Source: Cellvibrionales bacterium UBA3090 (lineage in GTDB: Bacteria; Pseudomonadota; Gammaproteobacteria; Pseudomonadales; Porticoccaceae). Taken from it: DNA of 15,003 bases. The notes under the pieces are model-generated. The model searched no databases and was not told the DNA's origin. It worked only from the letters and a program-made list of their open reading frames with translations. The stretch spans positions 1 through 15,003 of the forward strand of contig DFBC01000166.1 of the NCBI GenBank assembly GCA_002367235.1, written 5' to 3'. The position numbers and the translations under genes are program-made. Positions 7,521-14,261 of the stretch are shown here, piece after piece; position 1 is the stretch's first letter, and each line of letters begins with the position of its first letter.

Positions 7521-8625
7521 CTATTACTCCATTCCAGGACCGCTCAATAACACCGCCACCAAGACAAATTTCACCCTGATATAGCACGACAGACTGGCCG
7601 GGAGTCACTGCACGCTGCGGTTCATCAAAATGCACGATGTAACCCGTTGCTTCGCGTACGATCGTGCAAGCCTGATCAGGCTGGCGATAACGTGTTTTTG
7701 CCATACACCTAAAACGCTGCTCCTCAAGAATCTCTGGCTCCGTATTAATCCAATGAATAGCTGGGGCATACAACCTGTCGGTGAATAGAAGCGGGTGGTT
7801 AGCACCCTGTACCGCGACCAGAACATTCCTTTCCATATCTTTAACCGCCACATACCACGGTGACTCATTAGCACCTTTAAGTCCACCAATCCCCAAGCCC
7901 TGACGCTGGCCTAAGGTGTGATACATTAAACCGTGATGCCGCCCGATCACCTCACCCTCCGGGCTTTCGATATTGCCAGGTTGAGCCGGAAGATATTGTT
8001 CAAGAAAATCTTTGAAGCGGCGCTCGCCAATAAAACAAATACCCGTCGAATCCTTCTTTTTAGCGGTGACAAGACCACTTTCTTCAGCAATGGCCCTTAC
8101 TTCGGGCTTTTCCATTTCGCCAATCGGAAAGAGAGTCCTTTGAAAAGCCTCTTCATCGACGGCATGGAGGAAATAACTTTGGTCTTTGTTGTTATCCAGG
8201 CCCTTTAATAAGTATGTGTGGCCGTCACGATCATGGCGTCGAACATAGTGTCCCGTAGCAATATAATCCGCGCCTAACACCTGGGCATACTCAAGAAACA
8301 CCTTAAATTTTATCTCTCGATTGCAAAGGATGTCAGGGTTTGGTGTGCGTCCGGCACGATATTCTTCAAGAAAATGCTCAAAGACATTATCCCAGTACTC
8401 TGCTGCAAAATTTACCGTGTGTAATTTGATGCCCAAGGTATCGGCAACAGACTGGGCATCGAGTAGGTCTTCACGGGCAGTACAGTATTCTGTACCGTCA
8501 TCCTCGTCCCAGTTCTTCATGAACAGCCCCTCCACCTCATAACCCTGTTGCTTAAGCAGCAAAGCAGTAACCGAGGAGTCGACGCCGCCGGACATGCCGA
8601 CAATGACTTTTTGTGTACTGTTCAT
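7513..8625 (-). CDS. mnmA: tRNA-specific 2-thiouridylase
   Basis: MnmA puts sulfur on C2 of wobble uridine 34 in the Lys, Glu and Gln tRNAs, using ATP and sulfur relayed from IscS through the Tus proteins. The 370 residues include the PP-loop SGGVDSS (12-18), which binds ATP. The nucleophile C101 is in DILCNREIKF and the persulfide cysteine C197 is in STGICFIGERRF; E. coli has C102 and C199. The C-terminal barrel ends near SVVLYQGEICLGGGVIE. The N-terminus aligns with E. coli MnmA (MSGGVDSS about ten residues in), so the ATG at 8623-8625 is well supported. However, no Shine-Dalgarno lies at a normal distance from it: a strong AAGGAGG is 39 nt upstream, within a hairpin. The gene follows nudJ and overlaps hflD by 8 bp, which suggests one operon. 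Confidence 0.97.
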   Translation of the reverse strand: MNSTQKVIVGMSGGVDSSVTALLLKQQGYEVEGLFMKNWDEDDGTEYCTAREDLLDAQSVADTLGIKLHTVNFAAEYWDNVFEHFLEEYRAGRTPNPDILCNREIKFKVFLEYAQVLGADYIATGHYVRRHDRDGHTYLLKGLDNNKDQSYFLHAVDEEAFQRTLFPIGEMEKPEVRAIAEESGLVTAKKKDSTGICFIGERRFKDFLEQYLPAQPGNIESPEGEVIGRHHGLMYHTLGQRQGLGIGGLKGANESPWYVAVKDMERNVLVAVQGANHPLLFTDRLYAPAIHWINTEPEILEEQRFRCMAKTRYRQPDQACTIVREATGYIVHFDEPQRAVTPGQSVVLYQGEICLGGGVIERSWNGVIDV

Positions 8626-8659
8626 AGAATGATTTTAGACATAGCTAGGTTATCGTTAT

Positions 8660-8679
8660 GAGGCCTCCTTATCGGCCTC
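8660..8679 (-). promoter_or_regulatory. Hairpin with buried AAGGAGG in the mnmA leader
   Basis: Between nudJ and mnmA the minus strand carries GAGGCC-gataagga-GGCCTC, a perfect 6-bp stem. An ideal Shine-Dalgarno sequence, AAGGAGG (8664-8670), spans its loop and 3' arm. There is no ATG, GTG or TTG 5-10 nt downstream of it. No T-run follows, so this is not a normal terminator. A six-codon frame (MSKIIL, 8622-8642) ends with a TGA that overlaps the mnmA ATG. The leader could control or couple mnmA translation, but that is inference. Confidence 0.4.
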
Positions 8680-8695
8680 TACCGGGTTGGGGATT

Positions 8696-9142
8696 CTACC
8701 GGTGAGTTTTCAGCAAAGCCAATGGATATATAGTGCCCGCACGATAATCCTCGATGGCTTGAAGCACCATGTCACTTCTCAGCTGTGAACGATGTTCCAA
8801 TATTTGTTGGTAGCTGAGCCAGACAGCTTCCTCAATATCCTCATCAATCACTAGGGCCTCATCAAATGAAACCGTTTCACAAACCAAGGCAAGCCGGTAA
8901 TAGGTAACACCATTGCTAGGAGCTGTGTAAGTTGAAAAGCTGATAACCCCCGTTGGCCTGACTAGCCACGCCGTCTCTTCGAGTGTTTCACGAATGACCG
9001 CATCTATGGGCGCCTCACCCGGTTCGACATGGCCGGCCGGTTGGTTGTATACCTCATGACCATTTCTGATTTCCCTGACCATAAGATAGCGATCATCTTT
9101 CATAACAACGCTGGCTACTGTCAGGTGGATTTTATCTGGCAA
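8696..9142 (-). CDS. nudJ: NUDIX hydrolase, NudJ (phosphatase for thiamin and nucleotide phosphates) type
   Basis: NUDIX hydrolases split nucleoside diphosphate derivatives. E. coli NudJ, encoded at the same place next to mnmA, acts on thiamin pyrimidine pyrophosphate and nucleoside tri- and diphosphates. The NUDIX box is at residues 37-59, with G-x5-E-x7-RE-x2-EE intact (R51, E52, E55, E56). The usual glycine after EE is alanine (EETAW), which I recall from related proteins. The chosen start is TTG at 9140-9142, giving 148 residues against 153 in E. coli. It begins just before the first beta strand (KIHLTVASVV) and has GAAGGA 9 nt upstream. A longer frame starts at 9232, but it would only add sequence overlapping rluE with no family match. 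The start overlaps the rluE end by 11 bp, suggesting coupling. The NUDIX call is strong; the substrate is inferred from position. Confidence 0.88.
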   Translation of the reverse strand: MPDKIHLTVASVVMKDDRYLMVREIRNGHEVYNQPAGHVEPGEAPIDAVIRETLEETAWLVRPTGVISFSTYTAPSNGVTYYRLALVCETVSFDEALVIDEDIEEAVWLSYQQILEHRSQLRSDMVLQAIEDYRAGTIYPLALLKTHR

Positions 9143-9746
9143 CGCGACTATTCCTTCTAGTATTTTTGCGTATTCGATTCGATGAGTTTTGCTGCGGTGA
9201 AGGTAGGTTAACCTGTTCCTGCCTGTACTCACCGGGTTTTAATTCTGCCAGCTGCCAGGGGCCAATAGCACTGCGAATTAAACGCAGGGTAGGGAAACCA
9301 ACCGCAGCTGTCATTCTTCGAACCTGACGATTCCGACCCTCGGTGATTTGTAACTCAACCCAACAGGTTGATTGTTGCTGACGCTGCCTAACGGGAGGTT
9401 TTCGCGGCCAAAGCAGTGGAGGGGATATCTTTCTTACCTTGGCTGGCCGCGTGAGGCCATCATTAAGCTCTACCCCCTGAGACAATTTAGCTAGAGCCTC
9501 TTCGGTTACTTCGCCTTCAAGTTGAACAAGGTAGGTTTTGCTCATTTTAAATTTAGGATCGGCAATCCTCGCTTGTAATTTCCCATCATTAGAGAGCAAC
9601 AATAACCCCTCAGAATCTCGATCCAGCCTGCCCATGGGGTAGATACCGGGTTGAGCCAGGTAATGCTTTAAACCCGGGTGCCCGTCATGATCAGTAAACT
9701 GGCTTAATACACCATAGGGCTTGTTAAATAGAAATAGTTCAGACAT
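9132..9746 (-). CDS. rluE: 23S rRNA pseudouridine(2457) synthase
   Basis: RluE converts U2457 of 23S rRNA to pseudouridine. The 204-residue product is an RsuA/RluB/E/F-family enzyme that, like E. coli RluE, lacks an N-terminal S4 domain and starts directly with the catalytic fold (LFLFNKPYGVLSQFT). The catalytic aspartate is D42 in the diagnostic GRLDRDSEGLLLL motif. The motif GRNRQVRRM (137-145) and the ending RLIRSAIGPWQLAEL also fit. Two parts look lineage-specific: a Pro/Arg/Gln-rich insert at about 109-126, and an Arg/Asn-rich tail of some 20 residues whose coding sequence overlaps the nudJ start. It heads the minus-strand block rluE-nudJ-mnmA-hflD-purB. RluE fits better than RluB or RluF because of the missing S4 domain and the neighbours. 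Confidence 0.93.
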   Translation of the reverse strand: MSELFLFNKPYGVLSQFTDHDGHPGLKHYLAQPGIYPMGRLDRDSEGLLLLSNDGKLQARIADPKFKMSKTYLVQLEGEVTEEALAKLSQGVELNDGLTRPAKVRKISPPLLWPRKPPVRQRQQQSTCWVELQITEGRNRQVRRMTAAVGFPTLRLIRSAIGPWQLAELKPGEYRQEQVNLPSPQQNSSNRIRKNTRRNSRVAR

Positions 9747-10046
9747 TGATCAACACCCATAGAGACAATTTAATTATGGCGCTTAAAAATATAAGCACCG
9801 CCACAGCCAATAGATCCATTCAATAATGATCTAACCAAGACCATAGAGCGGCCAGATTTTATATGCTTATACAAAAGACAGATTTACTCAGAACAAATCA
9901 GTATTACCAGATATATAAATGACTAGAAAATGAAACTCTCTGAACGCCACGCTGAAAAGTCACAACCTATTAAAGACGGCCTATCCGTACCAATTAAGGA
10001 GTAAATCCCAGGTATCGAAGCAGTTCTTTAATCAGTTTTTCATGAC
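9747..10046. other. AT-rich intergenic gap between rluE and cspD
   Basis: This 300-bp stretch contains no convincing gene. Only short frames of 16-24 codons occur, for example ATG 9930 to TAA 10004, without matching ribosome binding sites or any recognisable product. It presumably contains the rluE promoter (minus strand) and the cspD 3' end. A CATAAT -10-like hexamer lies about 25 bp before rluE, but without a good -35. An imperfect inverted repeat (GCTTA/TAAGC with outer GGC/GCC, 9778-9802) could form a hairpin. In E. coli icd lies next to rluE, and in Pseudomonas next to cspD. No icd remnant is recognisable here. Confidence 0.6.
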
Positions 10047-10325
10047 TTACTGGTCAGAAATTATGTCATTTTCAGTATCGGATTGAGACTTTGATTCTTC
10101 ATCTGTTTGACTGGTTTCCACACTGGCAGCCATGATATTAGTGGCATGCAGGCCTTTTTCGCCCTCAATCAGGTCATAAGTAACTTCCTGCCCTGCCTTT
10201 AAGGTCTTATAACCGTCCATGTTAATCGCTGAATAGTGTGCAAAGACATCAGTGGTGCCATCTGATGATAGGATAAATCCATATCCCTTGGCATTGTTGA
10301 ACCACTTAACTGTTCCTGTCGGCAT
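10047..10325 (-). CDS. cspD: Cold-shock-domain protein, CspD type
   Basis: This is a small single-stranded nucleic-acid-binding protein with one cold-shock domain. In E. coli CspD is induced in stationary phase or starvation and inhibits DNA replication. The product has 92 residues: the domain at 1-67, and an acidic Ser/Asp/Glu/Gln-rich tail that is lineage-specific. RNP1 is seen as KGYGFI and RNP2 as VFAHYS. FAHYSAI in place of VFVHFS, and the position beside clpS-clpA, favour CspD over CspA-type proteins. A longer frame reaches 10406, but the start at 10325 is chosen because the domain begins there (MPTGTVKWFN) and AGGGGG (10334-10339) lies 8 nt upstream. It is divergent from clpS. The 5' leader may be about 110 nt long if the promoter noted upstream is right. 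The product probably acts in stress adaptation. Confidence 0.92.
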   Translation of the reverse strand: MPTGTVKWFNNAKGYGFILSSDGTTDVFAHYSAINMDGYKTLKAGQEVTYDLIEGEKGLHATNIMAASVETSQTDEESKSQSDTENDIISDQ

Positions 10326-10439
10326 ATTACAAACCCCCTGCTGGACAGTTTGGTTATTAAATATCATCCTGATTAGAACCGAATAATAGTATCTCGGTCG
10401 ATCCAATCGCTATTAGACAACTTTCATCCAACTTTCTCT

Positions 10440-10466
10440 TCTATATCTATTCCCTGAAAAAGTCAA
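10440..10466 (-). promoter_or_regulatory. Possible cspD promoter
   Basis: TTGACT (10461-10466) and TATAGA (10440-10445) occur on the minus strand with a short 15-bp spacer. Transcription would begin about 105-110 nt before the cspD start, leaving a long AT-rich leader as many cold-shock genes have. The spacer is suboptimal, so this is only a candidate. No good -35/-10 pair was found for clpS in the same gap. Confidence 0.25.
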
Positions 10467-10533
10467 GAAAATAAGACCTCATAAAAAATAAACAAAAGCA
10501 CTCTAATACTATTAAAATAGAAGGTGAGATAGG

Positions 10534-10923
10534 TTGAAAATTTTTAGCACAAGTATGGATAATAAGTTTCGGACTACGCTGAGTAGTCAAGATAGCGAGC
10601 AAGATTGGCAACATGACAGCACTAGTGTTGTCGAAGAAGTCAGTCCAAAGCTCAAAAGACCGCCGATGTATAAAGTCCTCATATTTAATGACGACTATAC
10701 GCCGATGGAGTTTGTGGTAGATCTACTTGAGATTTTCTTTGGCATGAACCGAGAGATAGCGACACGAATCATGTTAAAAGTGCACACTGAAGGTAAAGCA
10801 GTTTGTGGGGTGTACACTCGAGACATTGCAGACACAAAGGCCGCGCAAGTGAACCAATATGCAAGAGATAACGAACATCCGTTACTCTGCGAAATAGAAC
10901 CCGCGGAAAATGACGAGCAGTAA
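10534..10923 (+). CDS. clpS: ATP-dependent Clp protease adaptor ClpS
   Basis: ClpS binds N-terminal Leu, Phe, Tyr or Trp of substrates and delivers them to ClpAP. The 129-residue product has a disordered, variable N-terminal extension (1-42) and then the conserved core from PPMYKVLIFNDDYTPMEFV. The N-degron pocket residues correspond to E. coli N34, D35, D36 and H66: N52, D53, D54 and H84, with the same internal spacing. The MLKVHTEGKAVCGVYTRDIADTK and EHPLLCEIE segments are typical. The start is taken as TTG at 10534, because AAGGTGAG lies at 10521-10528. The first in-frame ATG (10555) has no ribosome binding site and would shorten only the unconserved extension. clpA follows after 21 bp, so the two are almost certainly one operon. 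The gene is divergent from cspD, as in Pseudomonas. Confidence 0.96.
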   Translation: MKIFSTSMDNKFRTTLSSQDSEQDWQHDSTSVVEEVSPKLKRPPMYKVLIFNDDYTPMEFVVDLLEIFFGMNREIATRIMLKVHTEGKAVCGVYTRDIADTKAAQVNQYARDNEHPLLCEIEPAENDEQ

Positions 10924-10944
10924 TCTGGGGTTAATGGTGGTTAT

Positions 10945-13206
10945 ATGTTAAGTAAAGAGCTTGAACTAACACTGAATAAGGCATTCAGGGGCGCTAGTGA
11001 TAAACGTCATGAATTTATGACGGTCGAACACTTGCTTCTAGCATTGCTGGATAACGACTCGGCCTTGAGCGTGCTCAAGTCTTGTGGTGCCGACTTGAAT
11101 TCATTAAGACGAGATCTGGATGAGTTTATCGAATCAACCACACCTCTTATCCCTGACGATCTGGATGATAAAGATACTCAGCCAACGCTTGGTTTCCAGA
11201 GAGTATTACAGCGCGCAGTCTTTCATGTGCAATCGTCGGGAAACAAGGAAGTGCAGGGCGCAAACGTACTCGTTGCCATTTTTAGCGAGCAAGAAAGTCA
11301 GGCCGTTTACTTTTTGAGACTTCAGAATGTAGCCCGAATAGATGTTGTTAACTACATTTCCCACGGTATTTCAAAATATGCCGATCAGTCTGAGCAACAC
11401 GATAGCGAGCCCCAGCACGATGAGGCGGTTACCGAAACAGACGCCCCTGGGCGAAGTTTATTAGAGCAATTCACATCCAACTTGAACCTTTTGGCGAGCG
11501 AGGGCCTCATTGACCCTTTGGTTGGCAGAAGCCATGAGATAGAACGTGTTTCTCAGGTACTGGCTCGGCGTCGAAAAAACAACCCCTTACTTGTAGGCGA
11601 AGCTGGCGTTGGTAAAACAGCTATCGCTGAAGGTTTAGCCAAAATGATTGTAGAAAAAGAGGTGCCCGAGGTACTTCTTGATTCAGTTGTCTACTCGTTA
11701 GACCTTGGCGATTTACTCGCTGGCACCAAATATCGAGGGGATTTCGAGAAGCGCTTCAAGGGCGTGCTCGCTGAACTTAATGATAAAGAGCACTCCATCT
11801 TATTTATCGATGAAATTCATACCATTATTGGTGCTGGCGCGGCATCTGGTGGTGTTATGGATGCATCAAACCTCCTCAAGCCACTACTAACTTCAGGAAA
11901 AATTCGCTGTATAGGTTCTACTACATATCAGGAGTACCGTGGCATTTTTGAGAAAGACCGAGCACTGTCTCGCCGATTCCAAAAAATTGACGTACCTGAA
12001 CCCACTGTTGAAGAAACCATTGATATCCTGAAGGGGTTAAAACCAAAATTTGAGGCGCATCACAATCTACGCTTTTCTCAAGCCGCGCTCAAAACTGCGG
12101 CGGAACTATCTGCACGTCATATTACTGACCGCTATCTACCCGATAAAGCAATTGATGTTATTGATGAAGCAGGGGCCTTCCAGCAGTTGCAACCTGCTGA
12201 CAAGCGTAAAAAAACAATTGGTGTACATGAAGTTGAAGCTATCGTAGCTAAAATTGCCAGAATCCCACCAAAAAGTGTTTCGTCTTCCGACAAGGATCAG
12301 CTCAAAGGGCTATCCGATAAATTGAAAATGGTCGTTTTTGGTCAAGACCATGCTATTTCAGTACTGTCCACCTCTATAAAGTTGGCCCGGGCCGGATTAC
12401 GCGAGGGCGACAAACCCATCGGTTCATTTCTATTTGCTGGCCCTACAGGGGTTGGTAAAACCGAGGTATCGAAACAACTAGCGGAGGTTTTGGGAATCGA
12501 GTTACTGCGCTTTGATATGTCCGAGTACATGGAGAGACATACTGTCTCCCGCTTAATTGGTGCGCCCCCTGGCTATGTCGGATTTGATCAGGGTGGCTTG
12601 CTGACTGACGCGGTAACAAAATCGCCTCACTCCGTTGTTCTACTCGATGAGATTGAGAAGGCTCATCCAGAGGTTTTCAACCTGTTGCTACAAGTGATGG
12701 ACCATGGAACCCTTACCGATAACAATGGGCGAAAAGCTGATTTTCGAAATGTGATCCTGATTATGACCACCAATGCTGGTTCAGAAGAAATGAGTCGAGC
12801 CTCAATTGGCTTTACGACACAGGATCACGAATCCGATGGAATGGAAGCCATTAAGAAAGCTTTCACACCAGAGTTTAGAAATAGACTCGATGGCATCATT
12901 CAATTCAACCCACTAGAAAGCTCCGTTATTCATACGGTAGTCGACAAGTTCTTAACCAAGCTCCAACAACAGCTTGATGAAAAACATGTGGTTTTAGAAG
13001 TTGACGATGATGCTAGGGACTGGCTTGCAGAAAAAGGCTACGATGAAAAAATGGGAGCCCGCCCAATGGAACGTCTGATTCAGGAAAAAATCAAGAAGTC
13101 CCTTGCAGAAGAAGTTCTCTTCGGGTCACTCGCCAGTGGAGGAGTCGTTCATGTATCTGTATCAGATGGGGAGCTACTGGTAGAGACAGAAACTGAAACG
13201 GCCTAG
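10945..13206 (+). CDS. clpA: ATP-dependent Clp protease, ATPase/unfoldase subunit ClpA
   Basis: ClpA forms a hexameric AAA+ ring that unfolds proteins and feeds them to the ClpP peptidase. The 753 residues are close to E. coli (758). The N-terminal domain that docks ClpS is at about 1-143, followed by an acidic linker (145-168). AAA module D1 has Walker A GEAGVGKT (218-225) and Walker B LFIDE (286-290). D2 has Walker A GPTGVGKT (499-506) and Walker B VVLLDE (564-569). The ClpP-docking loop tripeptide is IGF (621-623), showing that it partners ClpP rather than acting alone like ClpB. It also lacks ClpB's long middle coiled-coil. The ribosome binding site is GGTGG, 4 nt before the ATG. clpP is not in the window. 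It converges on infA, and the stop lies inside a hairpin. Confidence 0.98.
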   Translation: MLSKELELTLNKAFRGASDKRHEFMTVEHLLLALLDNDSALSVLKSCGADLNSLRRDLDEFIESTTPLIPDDLDDKDTQPTLGFQRVLQRAVFHVQSSGNKEVQGANVLVAIFSEQESQAVYFLRLQNVARIDVVNYISHGISKYADQSEQHDSEPQHDEAVTETDAPGRSLLEQFTSNLNLLASEGLIDPLVGRSHEIERVSQVLARRRKNNPLLVGEAGVGKTAIAEGLAKMIVEKEVPEVLLDSVVYSLDLGDLLAGTKYRGDFEKRFKGVLAELNDKEHSILFIDEIHTIIGAGAASGGVMDASNLLKPLLTSGKIRCIGSTTYQEYRGIFEKDRALSRRFQKIDVPEPTVEETIDILKGLKPKFEAHHNLRFSQAALKTAAELSARHITDRYLPDKAIDVIDEAGAFQQLQPADKRKKTIGVHEVEAIVAKIARIPPKSVSSSDKDQLKGLSDKLKMVVFGQDHAISVLSTSIKLARAGLREGDKPIGSFLFAGPTGVGKTEVSKQLAEVLGIELLRFDMSEYMERHTVSRLIGAPPGYVGFDQGGLLTDAVTKSPHSVVLLDEIEKAHPEVFNLLLQVMDHGTLTDNNGRKADFRNVILIMTTNAGSEEMSRASIGFTTQDHESDGMEAIKKAFTPEFRNRLDGIIQFNPLESSVIHTVVDKFLTKLQQQLDEKHVVLEVDDDARDWLAEKGYDEKMGARPMERLIQEKIKKSLAEEVLFGSLASGGVVHVSVSDGELLVETETETA

Positions 13207-13219
13207 GAGGTCGTTTCAG
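13193..13219. terminator. Shared hairpin between convergent clpA and infA
   Basis: The 8-bp inverted repeat CTGAAACG (13193-13200) / CGTTTCAG (13212-13219), with CCT/AGG pairing inside, spans the clpA stop codon (TAG 13204-13206) and ends 3 bp from the infA stop. The following plus-strand sequence TATTTAT and the minus-strand TTTCTG are only moderately T-rich. It probably serves as a bidirectional terminator or mRNA 3'-end stabiliser. Confidence 0.6.
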
Positions 13220-13222
13220 TAT

Positions 13223-13441
13223 TTATCGAGCACGATAGGTAATGCGGCCTTTAGTCAGGTCGTAAGGTGTTAGTTCAACCTTCACTTTATCTCCAGTCAG
13301 AATACGAATATAGTTTTTACGCATTTTTCCTGAGATATGGGCAGTAACGACATGTCCATTTTCCAGTTTAACGCGGAAGGTAGTGTTTGGAAGTGTATCA
13401 ACCACTTCACCTTCCATCTCAATATGATCTTCTTTTGCCAT
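13223..13441 (-). CDS. infA: Translation initiation factor IF-1
   Basis: IF-1 binds the 30S A site and works with IF-2 and IF-3 during initiation. The 72 residues are exactly the family length: a single S1-like OB fold, starting MAKEDHIEMEGEV and ending KGRITYRAR, with the RVKLENGHVVTAHISGKMRKNYIRI core. An upstream in-frame extension to 13486 is rejected, because it has no family match and the AKEDHIE start is invariant. GGAG (13454-13457) lies 12 nt before the ATG, slightly far. It has its own strong candidate promoter overlapping the end of bpt, as expected for an essential, highly expressed gene. The infA-bpt-aat neighbourhood next to clpA is typical of Pseudomonas relatives. Confidence 0.98.
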   Translation of the reverse strand: MAKEDHIEMEGEVVDTLPNTTFRVKLENGHVVTAHISGKMRKNYIRILTGDKVKVELTPYDLTKGRITYRAR

Positions 13442-13484
13442 AATTATTAGTTTCTCCGAAACGTGTTTCTCTAGGGCGTGGCGC

Positions 13485-13512
13485 ATTCTGCCTGAAAATG
13501 TGGCAAAGTCAA
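13485..13512 (-). promoter_or_regulatory. Candidate sigma-70 promoter for infA
   Basis: On the minus strand TTGACT (13507-13512) and CAGAAT (13485-13490) are separated by 16 bp. The -35 overlaps the bpt stop codon (TGA, 13509-13511). The predicted transcript would have a leader of about 37 nt before the infA ATG. This would let infA be expressed independently of aat-bpt. Confidence 0.45.
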
Positions 13513-14231
13513 TTCGACCGTACCCATTGTCGATCTATCAGTAGCTCTAAGGGTTTGAAGTTGGCCTTATATGCCATCTTCCGGCTATTTTCTACCCAGT
13601 ACCCTAAATAGACGTAGGGCAAGTTCATCTGCCGGGCCAACTCTACCTGAGTTAAGATGACATAAGTTCCCAAGCTCCTCTTATCGTCATCCAATGAGTA
13701 ATAGCTATAGATAGCGGAAATACCATTATCCAGAATGTCTATCACTCCAGCGGCAACCAACTCATCCTTATGACGAATCTCTAGAATTCTGGTTTCCCGC
13801 CAGAGCCTGCTGATAAAGTCTCTGAACTGTTCAAGTGAAGCAGGGTACATGTCGCCATCTGAATGACGTGCATTAATGTACCGCCTGTATAGAGGGTAGT
13901 GTTCCGCTTCATCAATCCCTGTGCTTATATGAATACTTAAATCAGCATTTCGCTTGTTACACCGACGCTGTTGACGATTTGGCTGGAACTCATTAACAAC
14001 GATTCTGGCAGAAATACAGGCTTTACATCCCTCACAACGAGGCGTGTACACATAACGACCACTACGACGAAACCCCATGTCTGACAGCTGGGTATACAGG
14101 TGTGAGTCGATATCAATTGCAGGGTCAACAAATGCCGTTCTAGCTTTTTTGCCCCTCAGATAGCTACATGGGTGCGGCTCAGTTAAAAACAACCGAATTA
14201 CATGAACGTCTGGTGTAATATCTCTTGACAT
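13509..14231 (-). CDS. bpt: Aspartate/glutamate leucyltransferase (L-transferase, Bpt)
   Basis: Bpt transfers Leu from Leu-tRNA to proteins with N-terminal Asp or Glu, creating a ClpS-recognised N-degron. The 240 residues match the bacterial Bpt/ATE1-like family. The N-terminal region has C22 in HPCSYL and the cysteine cluster C66, C69, C72 in CEGCKAC, near YVYTPRC. The C-terminal GNAT-like transferase fold includes GVIDILDNGISAIYSYY, SLGTYVILTQVELA and the YLGYWVENSRKMAYKANFKPLELL segment. The basic run RQQRRCNKRNADL is also characteristic. It follows aat by 30 bp in the same direction, with no promoter seen between them, and precedes infA. The start at ATG 14229-14231 has no strong Shine-Dalgarno. 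It is the bacterial equivalent of eukaryotic arginyltransferase, but Bpt carries leucine. The name is secure. Confidence 0.95.
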   Translation of the reverse strand: MSRDITPDVHVIRLFLTEPHPCSYLRGKKARTAFVDPAIDIDSHLYTQLSDMGFRRSGRYVYTPRCEGCKACISARIVVNEFQPNRQQRRCNKRNADLSIHISTGIDEAEHYPLYRRYINARHSDGDMYPASLEQFRDFISRLWRETRILEIRHKDELVAAGVIDILDNGISAIYSYYSLDDDKRSLGTYVILTQVELARQMNLPYVYLGYWVENSRKMAYKANFKPLELLIDRQWVRSN

Positions 14232-14261
14232 ATCAATAACTTATTAACCAATCACAGTAAC

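Noticed and set aside
9778..9802. Inverted repeat GGC-GCTTA/TAAGC-GCC as a terminator
   Set aside because: The inner stem is AT-rich and weak, with a 3-nt bulge and no T-run after it. It is recorded only as part of the gap.
9776..10004. Small frames in the rluE-cspD gap (16, 19 and 24 codons, plus strand)
   Set aside because: None has a ribosome binding site at a proper distance or recognisable similarity. Such lengths are expected by chance in 300 bp.
10326..10406. N-terminally extended CspD (start at 10406)
   Set aside because: The cold-shock domain begins at MPTGTVKW with AGGGGG 8 nt before it. The extension is not like any part of the family.
13442..13486. N-terminally extended IF-1
   Set aside because: The extra 15 residues match nothing in IF-1, and the MAKEDHIE start is invariant in the family. 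The region also holds the likely infA leader.
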